Below are positions 17,369-24,038 of a stretch of 50,039 nt of DNA, one piece after another. Source of the DNA: a bacterium (GTDB lineage Bacteria; Bacillota; Clostridia; Oscillospirales; Oscillospiraceae); the NCBI GenBank assembly GCA_029009095.1, contig JAQXJT010000005.1, positions 1 to 50,039 on the forward strand, read 5' to 3'. The position numbers and the translations under genes were made by a program. Each line of letters starts with the position of its first letter. The first letter of the stretch is position 1. The notes under the pieces are model-generated. The model searched no databases. It saw nothing but the letters and a program-made list of their open reading frames with translations, and was not told the origin of the DNA.

Positions 17369-17905
17369 TCACTCCACCAGCACGCAGCCCACAAAGGTCA
17401 CGGTGCCGGGGCCCCAGTAGTAGTTGATGTTGTTCCTCTGGCAGACCTCGCTGACGATCATGCCGTAGGCCTCCATATTGGCCGACTGCAGCTCGGGGAA
17501 GCGGCAGGGCGCGTCGGGATAGGTGCATTCCTTGCAGTTGCTGCAGGCGCCGTCGCCCAGAACCAGCGCGCCGGGGAACTCCCGGCGGACTTCCTTGGCG
17601 AACTTGTCGAAGTGCACCTTGTGATCCTTCCCCAGCTTCTCCCAGCACTCAAAGTCAAAGGCGTCCTCCATGGTACCGGTGGTCTCCACGATCACGCCGC
17701 GCTTGTAGCTGTGCACGCGCTCGCTGCACTCCTCCAGCGTACCGCAGCCGGGAGGGCAGTTCCAGTTTTTGCCATAGGAATGGCACTTGTTCTCGGCGCA
17801 GGCGTCTCTGGCCTCCACATGCATCTCTATCGTGTCCGCATCCAGATCTCCCACATGGTGAAAACCGCAGTCCAGGGCCAGCTGCTTGAGTTCTTCTATC
17901 GTCAT
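17369..17905 (-). CDS. DUF2284 metal-binding (Cys-rich) protein
   Basis: 178 residues, cytosolic. Cysteines cluster in two groups: CAENKC...NWNCPPGCGTLEEC in residues about 30-62 and CSNCKECTYPDAPC in residues about 120-136, as in the predicted metal-binding DUF2284 family, where an iron-sulfur cluster is suspected. AAAGGAGCGGAGAACG precedes ATG 17905 (MTIEELKQLALDCG); an upstream in-frame ATG at 17962 has no ribosome site. Function unknown. Possibly on the same transcript as the MATE gene upstream, although a terminator lies between. Confidence 0.85.
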   Translation of the reverse strand: MTIEELKQLALDCGFHHVGDLDADTIEMHVEARDACAENKCHSYGKNWNCPPGCGTLEECSERVHSYKRGVIVETTGTMEDAFDFECWEKLGKDHKVHFDKFAKEVRREFPGALVLGDGACSNCKECTYPDAPCRFPELQSANMEAYGMIVSEVCQRNNINYYWGPGTVTFVGCVLVE

Positions 17906-18031
17906 CGTTCTCCGCTCCTTTGGCAGTTTTTGTCTCGACCAGAGACGAAACAATTCTACCACACGGCCCTGTGTAATACAATAAATTCTGTCTGTTATGT
18001 AAAAAAGGAATGGGAAAGGCGCACAAAAATG

Positions 18032-18061
18032 GGCGGAGAGCTTTGCTCTCCGCCTCTTTTT
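18032..18061. terminator. Terminator after the MATE gene (bidirectional)
   Basis: GGCGGAGAG (18032-18040) pairs with CTCTCCGCC (18046-18054); TCTTTTT follows on +, and ATTTTTG follows shortly after the stem on -. Confidence 0.75.
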
Positions 18062-18079
18062 ATGGTAAGTAAGCGCTGC

Positions 18080-19708
18080 TTACTCCTCCACAGGAGCCTC
18101 CGTGCTCTCCTCCGCAGCGCCCACAGGGGCAGGCGCGGGAGTTTCGGCAGTCTCCTCCCCGCTCTCCACGGCAGCCGCCGCAGGAGGCGCCATGGGGCCG
18201 CGAGGCGCGCCCTTGGGGCCGGGGCCGCCGGCGGGAGCGCCGTTGGGGGCGGAGAAGCGGATGGCCTTGGCCTTCCAGTTGCCGAAGAAGTAATAGAGTC
18301 CGATCAGCACCGCCCCCAGAATGACCGAGAACGCCATACTGATAAACATGCCCAGCATGTTCTCGTTGACGCCCACGCCGCCGGCGATGGCCAGCTCACG
18401 GGTGGCGTACTCCCCGGCGGCCACAGCCGCATCGGCCATCTCGCGCAGGGGCTTCACAGCCAGGAAATAGGCCACGGGGATCCGGGCGAAGGTGGTGGTC
18501 AGCGCCACGACGGCGGGGGCTGTCGCACTGCCGCAGCCGCGCATGGAGCCGCCCCAGACATTCTGCATACCCATGAAGCAGTAGGTGATGGCCAGCACCC
18601 GCAGTCCCCGCTGGGCCATGGTCAGCACCTGCATATCGTCGGTAAAGAGGCGCATGATGCCGATACCGAAATTCGAGAGGATCACGCCCAGAGTGAGGCC
18701 GAAAGTAATCACCATAACGGTGGCGCTGCGCACGCCCTTGGCCGCCCGCTCATCCTTGTTGGCGCCGATGTTCTGCCCCACAAAGGTGGTCACCGCCATG
18801 CCAAGACCCATCAAAGGCATGATGGCGAAGCCGTCCACCTTTATGGCAATGGAGTTGGCGGAAATGAACAGGGTGCCAAAGGAGTTGGAGTAGGACTGGA
18901 TGAGCATATTGCCCACGGAGGAGGCGGCAGACTGGAGGGAGCTGGGAATGCCCAGGCGCAGGACAGCCACGAAGATGTCCTTATCCACCACATGAAGCCG
19001 CTTCAGATTGATCCGGCCGGGATACTTGCCGGCGGCCACCCGGTAGAAGAGGATGGCGGCGGAGATGATGTGGGCCAGGGTGGTGGCGATGGCAACACCG
19101 GCCACATCCCAGTGGAACACGGCCACGAACACGATGTCCAGCACCACGTTGATGACGCTGGAGATCAGCAGGGCGTAAAACGACCACTTGGAGTCGCCCA
19201 TGCCGCGCACCAGGCCGTTGCAGCTGTTGTACATCATGTTGCCAATGGTGCCGATCATGATGATGTTCAGATAGGTGGTGGCATCATCGATGATATCGGC
19301 GGGGGTGTTCAGCAGCTCCAGCAAACCCCGGCCTAACACCAGACCCAGCACGGTGATGATCAATCCGCCGTAGATGGTCAGCGCCATGTTGCTGGTGATG
19401 GCCTTGGTCAGCTCATCCATATCGCCGGCGCCGCGCTTCTGGGCGATGATGATGTTGGAGCCCATGCCCAGGCCCATGAACAGGCAGTTGAAGACCATCA
19501 TGGCCGGGAAGGCCACACTGACGGCGGCGATGGCGTGGGGGCCGACGAAGCGTCCCACCACGATGGTGTCCACCACATTGTAGAGCTGCTGCACGATGTT
19601 GCCCGCGATGATAGGCAGGGCAAAGAGCAGCAGCTTCTTTACGATGGCGCCCTGGGTCAGATCATGGGGATCGTCCACAGCGGCGGCAATTTCCTTGTTC
19701 TTGTTCAA
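18080..19708 (-). CDS. MATE-family multidrug/cation antiporter with acidic Pro/Ala tail
   Basis: Inner-membrane efflux carrier, about 12 membrane segments. PIIAGNIVQQLYNVVDTIVVGRFVG is the typical first MatE repeat; a second repeat starts near LGIPSSLQSAASSVGNMLIQ. The start is TTG 19708, eight bases after AAAGGAG; the nearby ATG is out of frame. The last 60 residues are unusual: a Gly/Pro/Ala- and Glu-rich cytoplasmic tail ending STEAPVEE, not needed for transport in the family. 542 residues versus about 450 typical. Transcribed from a consensus promoter at 19745-19773. Substrate unknown. Confidence 0.92.
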   Translation of the reverse strand: MNKNKEIAAAVDDPHDLTQGAIVKKLLLFALPIIAGNIVQQLYNVVDTIVVGRFVGPHAIAAVSVAFPAMMVFNCLFMGLGMGSNIIIAQKRGAGDMDELTKAITSNMALTIYGGLIITVLGLVLGRGLLELLNTPADIIDDATTYLNIIMIGTIGNMMYNSCNGLVRGMGDSKWSFYALLISSVINVVLDIVFVAVFHWDVAGVAIATTLAHIISAAILFYRVAAGKYPGRINLKRLHVVDKDIFVAVLRLGIPSSLQSAASSVGNMLIQSYSNSFGTLFISANSIAIKVDGFAIMPLMGLGMAVTTFVGQNIGANKDERAAKGVRSATVMVITFGLTLGVILSNFGIGIMRLFTDDMQVLTMAQRGLRVLAITYCFMGMQNVWGGSMRGCGSATAPAVVALTTTFARIPVAYFLAVKPLREMADAAVAAGEYATRELAIAGGVGVNENMLGMFISMAFSVILGAVLIGLYYFFGNWKAKAIRFSAPNGAPAGGPGPKGAPRGPMAPPAAAAVESGEETAETPAPAPVGAAEESTEAPVEE

Positions 19709-19744
19709 GCATCTCTCTCCTTTGCTGTTTCGTAAATCTGCTAT

Positions 19745-19773
19745 ATTATAGGCTCTCCATTCCATTGTGTCAA
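19745..19773 (-). promoter_or_regulatory. Consensus sigma-A promoter of the MATE gene
   Basis: On the minus strand TTGACA (19773-19768), 17-base spacer, TATAAT (19750-19745): a perfect match, about 37 bp before the TTG start. Confidence 0.85.
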
Positions 19774-19858
19774 CTACATAACCACATATTCATGTTGAAT
19801 TTCGCATATAATTTGTGGGCGAATTTTGTGATTTTCACGAAACTGGATTCCCAGCACA

Positions 19859-19890
19859 AAAAGAGAGACAGAAACCTGCCTCTCTCTTTT
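19859..19890 (-). terminator. Terminator of the UroD-like gene
   Basis: AAAAGAGAGA (19859-19868) pairs with TCTCTCTTTT (19881-19890); on the minus strand the stem runs into CTTTTTG. The rest of the 345-bp gap 19,709-20,053 shows only the MATE promoter and AT-rich DNA without a gene. Confidence 0.75.
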
Positions 19891-20053
19891 GCATTGATTT
19901 TTTGTGTTTTTATTCTGTCCCCTCAGGCGTACAGAGCTCTTCTGTGTCTGTTTCCGCTGGGCCGCAGCATTCTTTGTGCTGACATAATATGCATAATTAG
20001 TGAATTTTCATGAAAAACGCTTATATCGTTTAGCCCCCTAAGCAAAGGGAGGC

Positions 20054-21010
20054 TCACTTGTAGATCTCGAAGCGGTATTTCCGGAACTCGTCCGTGACCC
20101 ACTTCATCTTGTTCCGGCTGTCCTCGCTGGTGCCCACGATGCCGCCGTCCCAGAAGATCAGCCCTCCGTCCTTTCCCCACTCGTACAGCGCGGTATGGAC
20201 GCTGCGGCGCACCTCCTCCTCGGTGGCGTTGGGCATGGAGCCCTCGCCGTGGCGGTCCCAGCCGCCGGTGATGACCAGGCGGTTGCCGTACTGCTTTTTG
20301 GCCCGGCGGAGGTCGTCGTCCGGCTCGGGGAGCTGGAGGATGTCGCAGCCGATATCCAGACATTCGTCGATGAGCCAGGCGCAGCGCCCGCAGTTGTGGA
20401 ACTCCGCCAGGGCGCCCACTTCGTGGATGGCGTCCACGATCTTCTTGAAGTAGGGCCGGTACAGCTCTGTCCAGGTTTCCCGGGAGACGAAGGGGCCGGT
20501 GGCGTTGGCAATGTCGTCGCCGGTGCCCATGATGTCAGGTTTGAAATACTTGGCCTCGTACTTGATACACTCCACGCCGAAGTCACAGAGCTCGGAGACA
20601 AAGGCTTCCAGTTCATCGGGGTTTTCATAGATGGCGCAGAGTCCGTCCACAAACCCCATCATGTTCATGGTGGTCAGGAAAAGCTGCACGGGCACGGTGG
20701 TGGAGGTGACTTTGTTGGGATCCCTCCGGGCGTTGAACTCCTCGGCCATACCCGCCCAGTCCAGTTCGGATGGTTTGGGCAGATGTACGATGTCCCGCCA
20801 CTGGGCGATGTCCGTCATAACATGGTAGCGTTCGTCGGGGATATGTCCGGCGTCGTTGCCCACCCAGCGTACGCCGAACATATCGGTGTCGCCGGGATTG
20901 GCGCGGGCAAAGGGCGGCCAGAAGGAGTTGGCATCCATGAAGAAGTCCGGCACATACTCGCCCTTTCCGCCCCGGGCTGTGATCAGGTAGTTTTCTCTCG
21001 GGGACAGCAT
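20054..21010 (-). CDS. Uroporphyrinogen decarboxylase-like (URO-D) methyltransferase
   Basis: 318 residues. It starts LSPRENYLITARGGKGEYVPDF, as in URO-D superfamily proteins outside haem synthesis, and has EFHNCGRCAWL near residue 215, a His-x-Cys pair like the zinc site of MtaA/CmuA-type corrinoid methyltransferases. I infer a methyl-transfer role rather than decarboxylation, but the corrinoid partner is not nearby. GGAGG is spaced correctly for ATG 21010; an upstream ATG at 21028 overlaps the ribosome site. Own promoter and terminator, so a monocistronic unit. Confidence 0.8.
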   Translation of the reverse strand: MLSPRENYLITARGGKGEYVPDFFMDANSFWPPFARANPGDTDMFGVRWVGNDAGHIPDERYHVMTDIAQWRDIVHLPKPSELDWAGMAEEFNARRDPNKVTSTTVPVQLFLTTMNMMGFVDGLCAIYENPDELEAFVSELCDFGVECIKYEAKYFKPDIMGTGDDIANATGPFVSRETWTELYRPYFKKIVDAIHEVGALAEFHNCGRCAWLIDECLDIGCDILQLPEPDDDLRRAKKQYGNRLVITGGWDRHGEGSMPNATEEEVRRSVHTALYEWGKDGGLIFWDGGIVGTSEDSRNKMKWVTDEFRKYRFEIYK

Positions 21011-21037
21011 CGGTATTCCTCCATTCATAATTTTAAC

Positions 21038-21051
21038 GCATAAAATTATGC
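21038..21051 (-). promoter_or_regulatory. Palindrome just after the UroD promoter, possible operator
   Basis: GCATAA and TTATGC separated by AA, at or just downstream of the expected transcription start. Confidence 0.35.
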
Positions 21052-21060
21052 TCTGAAGTT

Positions 21061-21089
21061 ATCATATACTTTCCGCTGCCCCCTGTCAA
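21061..21089 (-). promoter_or_regulatory. Promoter of the UroD-like gene
   Basis: Minus strand TTGACA (21089-21084), 17-base spacer, TATGAT (21066-21061), squeezed between the end of the XRE gene and the URO-D start. Confidence 0.8.
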
Positions 21090-21096
21090 GGGCGCC

Positions 21097-22095
21097 TTAC
21101 TCCCTCCTGCAGGAGAGGAGGCGGATCAGCCCCATGAGCATGGGGAACAGCACCCCGGCCACCGGCCAGACGATCCAGGTCCTGTCCCATGCGCCGCTCC
21201 AGAAGCTCCAGCCCAGATAGACTGCCGTGGCAAACAGCCAGAAAGCCCCGGCCACGGTGCCGGTGAAGCCGCTGCGCCGTTTCTCCTCCCGGCTGTAGTC
21301 CCCTTCCTGCAAGAGAACCTGCACGCCGCCCGTGTGCATCCCGCTGAGGATAAAGAGCACCACAGCCGCGCCCACCATCAGCAACAGCAGACAGACCGAC
21401 AGGATCATCGGCATGACGCCCTCGCGCATATCAAAGATCTCCGTGAGCAGCAGCGGCACGAGGGAGGTGATGCACAGCGTCGTGGCGATGGCGGGGTAGG
21501 AGCCGTACTTCTCCCGGTACTCCGCCTTTCTCTCCCGCACCATACCGTCGACGCCGTAGGCAGTCTCGAACGGTTCTTTCTCCAGGAAGGCGAAGTCCTC
21601 CATCATCCGTCCGCTGCGGATAAAGAGCGTCACCGCCCCGGCCACGCAGCCCAGCAAGATCATCAGGCCCAGCGCTCCCGCGCCGTCCTCTCCCAGCCCC
21701 GGCAGCACGCCGCTCTCGCCCACGCCGGCCATCAGCACCAGCGCGGCGGCTCCGAAGATGCAGAGAAAGACCCCCAGCGCCACCAGCGGAGCCATGCGGT
21801 GGCGGAGATACAGATAGGTCTGCGCCTCCTCCATGCTCACGCTGCGGCAGGTCGCGTCGTTACCCACCTCCGCCAGCCTCACGCTCTCCTCCGGCTCCAG
21901 CTCCTCTTTTAAAAGGTAATCACAGCTGACGCCGAAGATCCGGCTCATCTCCAAAATCCGCTGCATATCCGGCACGGACTGTGCTCCCTCCCACTTGGAG
22001 ACGGATTGCCGGGACACGCCCAGCTTCTCCGCCAGCTCCTCCTGAGACCAGCCGTTCTTTTTTCTCTCATTGATGATCTTGTCCGCCAAAATCAT
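21097..22095 (-). CDS. Membrane-anchored XRE-family regulator
   Basis: 332 residues. Residues 1-65 are a Cro/CI helix-turn-helix (GWSQEELAEKLGVSRQSVSKWEGAQSVP). The C-terminal two thirds contain about six hydrophobic segments (residues about 105-330) with no recognisable enzyme. Such HTH-plus-membrane proteins are common in Clostridia, usually with unknown signals. I chose the ATG at 22095 (MILADKIINERKK); earlier in-frame codons lie in the promoter. Repeats upstream may be its operator. No obvious partner; neighbours have their own promoters. Confidence 0.85.
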   Translation of the reverse strand: MILADKIINERKKNGWSQEELAEKLGVSRQSVSKWEGAQSVPDMQRILEMSRIFGVSCDYLLKEELEPEESVRLAEVGNDATCRSVSMEEAQTYLYLRHRMAPLVALGVFLCIFGAAALVLMAGVGESGVLPGLGEDGAGALGLMILLGCVAGAVTLFIRSGRMMEDFAFLEKEPFETAYGVDGMVRERKAEYREKYGSYPAIATTLCITSLVPLLLTEIFDMREGVMPMILSVCLLLLMVGAAVVLFILSGMHTGGVQVLLQEGDYSREEKRRSGFTGTVAGAFWLFATAVYLGWSFWSGAWDRTWIVWPVAGVLFPMLMGLIRLLSCRRE

Positions 22096-22175
22096 AAGGC
22101 ACACTTCCCTTCGTTTGATGGCGTTATCATAGCCCAAAAGTCGGTTGCGGAAAAGAAAGTCCCCCCGGCAATGGC

Positions 22176-22190
22176 GCAACTGCCAGTTGC
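22176..22190 (-). promoter_or_regulatory. Inverted repeat upstream of the XRE gene, candidate operator
   Basis: GCAACT-GCC-AGTTGC is a perfect 6-3-6 dyad; the half-site GTTGCGGA recurs at 22144-22151, close to a candidate -10 (22126-22131, TATGAT on minus). Confidence 0.4.
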
Positions 22191-22249
22191 GGAGGGTTTA
22201 CAAACGGGAAAACCGGGCCTCCGGGGCCGGGATGGCGCCGGTATTCACG

Positions 22250-22287
22250 AAAAGTACCGGCATCTCCCCTGCGAGAGACGCCGGTAC
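22250..22287 (-). terminator. Terminator of ahcY
   Basis: GTACCGGC (22254-22261) pairs with GCCGGTAC (22280-22287); on the minus strand it runs into TTTTCG, 13 bp after the ahcY stop. Confidence 0.7.
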
Positions 22288-22299
22288 CCGTCTTATTCC

Positions 22300-23535
22300 T
22301 CAGATGCCCAAGTAGCGCTTCTGCTCCTCCGTGAGGGTGTCGATGCCGATGCCCAGGGTGGCGAGCTTTTTCTCCGCCACGCGCAGATCAATCTCCCGGG
22401 GAACATGGATGACGCCCGGCTTCAGCTCGTCCCGGTGGTCGGCCAGGTAGCGCACGGAGAGAGCCTGCACGGCGAAGGACATATCCATGATCTCCGCCGG
22501 ATGGCCGTCGCCGGAGGCCAGATTCACCAGCCGCCCCTGGGCCAGCAGATACACCGTCCTGCCGTTGGGCAGTATGAAGCCCTCGATGTTGTGCCGGGCC
22601 TCGAAGCACTCGGTGGCCATGCGCCGCAGCCCCGCCACATCGATCTCCACATCGAAGTGTCCGGCGTTGCAGAAGATGGCGCCGTCCTTCATGGAGAGCA
22701 TATGCTCGGTGGTGATGACCTGATCGCAGCCGGTGACGGTCATAAAGATGTCGCCGATCCTGGCGGCCTCCGCCATGGGCATGACCTCAAAGCCGTCCAT
22801 ATGGGCCTCCAGCGCCTTGATGGGATCCACCTCGGTGACGATGACCTTCGCGCCCAGTCCCTTGGCCCGCATCGCGGCGCCCTTGCCGCACCAGCCGTAC
22901 CCGGCGATGACCACTTTCTTGCCCGCCACGATCAGGTTGGTGGTGCGCATGATGCCGTCCCAGGTGGACTGGCCGGTGCCGTAGCGGTTATCGAAGAGGT
23001 GCTTGCAGTCGGCGTCGTTGACCAGCATCATGGGGAAGCGCAGCGTGCCCGCCGCGTCCATGGCCTTCAGGCGGTGGATGCCCGTGGTGGTCTCCTCGCA
23101 GCCGCCGATGACCCCGGAGCAGAGCTCGGGGAGCTCGGTGTGGAGGCAGTTGACCAGATCGCCGCCGTCGTCGATGATGATGTGGGGGCCGCACTCCAGC
23201 GCTGCGCGGATGTGACGGTTATACTCCTCGGCGCTGACGCCGTGGCGGGCGTGGACGTCCATGCCCCCGTGTACCAGCGCGGCGGCCACGTCGTCCTGGG
23301 TGGACAGCGGGTTGCAGCCCGTGGCGTGCATCTCCGCGCCGCCCATCTCCAGCACCCGGCAGAGCCAGGCAGTCTTGGCCTCCATGTGCACGGAAAGGGT
23401 GATCTTCAGCCCCGCCAGAGGCTTTTCCCGGGCAAAGTCCTCCCCGATGGCGCTGAGCACCGGCATGTGGGCGCTGGCCCAGCGGATCTTCTTTTCGCCC
23501 TCGGCGTAGAGGGCGGGGTCTGCGATATCGTACAT
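22300..23535 (-). CDS. ahcY: AhcY, S-adenosylhomocysteine hydrolase
   Basis: Cleaves S-adenosylhomocysteine to adenosine and homocysteine, removing the inhibitor of SAM-dependent methylation. 411 residues, the short form without the insertion of the eukaryotic/proteobacterial type. The motif CKHLFDNRYGTGQS carries the catalytic Lys and Asp; AGYGWCGKG is the NAD loop; HPAEIMDMSFAVQAL lies near the C-terminus. GGAGG precedes ATG 23535 (MYDIADPALY); the in-frame upstream codons at 23577 lie in the promoter. Single-gene unit; no metK or luxS nearby. Confidence 0.96.
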   Translation of the reverse strand: MYDIADPALYAEGEKKIRWASAHMPVLSAIGEDFAREKPLAGLKITLSVHMEAKTAWLCRVLEMGGAEMHATGCNPLSTQDDVAAALVHGGMDVHARHGVSAEEYNRHIRAALECGPHIIIDDGGDLVNCLHTELPELCSGVIGGCEETTTGIHRLKAMDAAGTLRFPMMLVNDADCKHLFDNRYGTGQSTWDGIMRTTNLIVAGKKVVIAGYGWCGKGAAMRAKGLGAKVIVTEVDPIKALEAHMDGFEVMPMAEAARIGDIFMTVTGCDQVITTEHMLSMKDGAIFCNAGHFDVEIDVAGLRRMATECFEARHNIEGFILPNGRTVYLLAQGRLVNLASGDGHPAEIMDMSFAVQALSVRYLADHRDELKPGVIHVPREIDLRVAEKKLATLGIGIDTLTEEQKRYLGI

Positions 23536-23543
23536 GAAGAAAA

Positions 23544-23566
23544 CCTCCGAAACAGTAGTTCGGAGG
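23544..23566 (-). promoter_or_regulatory. Dyad overlapping the ahcY ribosome binding site
   Basis: CCTCCGAA (23544-23551) and TTCGGAGG (23559-23566) are perfectly complementary. On the message the 3' arm contains the GGAGG ribosome site. It could mask translation or act as a DNA operator at the transcription start. Confidence 0.5.
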
Positions 23567-23567
23567 T

Positions 23568-23596
23568 ATTCTATCATCTTCTCCCCCGTTTGGCAA
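23568..23596 (-). promoter_or_regulatory. Promoter of ahcY
   Basis: Minus strand TTGCCA (23596-23591), 17-base spacer, TAGAAT (23573-23568). Confidence 0.7.
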
Positions 23597-23626
23597 TCGC
23601 TTTCGGGAGAAAGCGCGGTTTTTCTC

Positions 23627-24037
23627 TCAGTGCGCCAGCACTACCGCCAGCCAGGCGATGCCCGTGGCGGCGGCGCCGGCGGCGGCATAGAGCGGCGCAC
23701 TCATGCGGGGGAACCGGGGCAGGCTTCTCCGCTCTCCCCGGTGGAGGTACTCGTTGGCCGCCTTTCTGGCCTGACGGAGTATCTCCTTCTCGTTATAGCC
23801 GTTCTGGGAGGCAAACTCCTCCCGGATAATGAAGATCGCCTGTTCAAAGATCCTTTCATCCGGCGCTTTGACCACGATCACGCGCCTTGACACGCCCTTG
23901 ACCACAAGGCCGCCCCCTTCCTCGCTGCCGCGTTCCTTCTCTTCCAAGGATAACCGGCGCGGTGTGGTCTTATTCCTTTTCCTCCTCCTTTTTTGCGGGG
24001 ATGGGGCGCAGTGGAGACCATGGAGAGAGAGCCACAT
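23627..24037 (-). CDS. Conserved small protein with C-terminal membrane anchor, coupled to spoIIE
   Basis: 136 residues. A basic, low-complexity start (residues 1-45, KRRRKRNK) is followed by a conserved-looking core GVSRRVIVVKAPDERIFEQAIFIIREEF (residues about 48-75) and a C-terminal hydrophobic segment (about 113-134). I recall similar proteins in Oscillospiraceae, sometimes mislabelled translation initiation factor; the true function is unknown. GGAGG inside the end of spoIIE precedes ATG 24037, which lies one base from the spoIIE stop, so it is probably co-expressed during sporulation. Confidence 0.7.
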   Translation of the reverse strand: MWLSLHGLHCAPSPQKRRRKRNKTTPRRLSLEEKERGSEEGGGLVVKGVSRRVIVVKAPDERIFEQAIFIIREEFASQNGYNEKEILRQARKAANEYLHRGERRSLPRFPRMSAPLYAAAGAAATGIAWLAVVLAH

Positions 24038-24038
24038 C

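Noticed and set aside
17612-19336. 574-codon plus-strand frame opposite the MATE gene
   Set aside because: His/Gly-rich antisense of membrane protein codons; crosses the DUF2284 start and a terminator.
23535-23600. SAH riboswitch before ahcY
   Set aside because: The leader between promoter and start is about 30 bases, too short for the known SAH aptamer; only a simple dyad is present.
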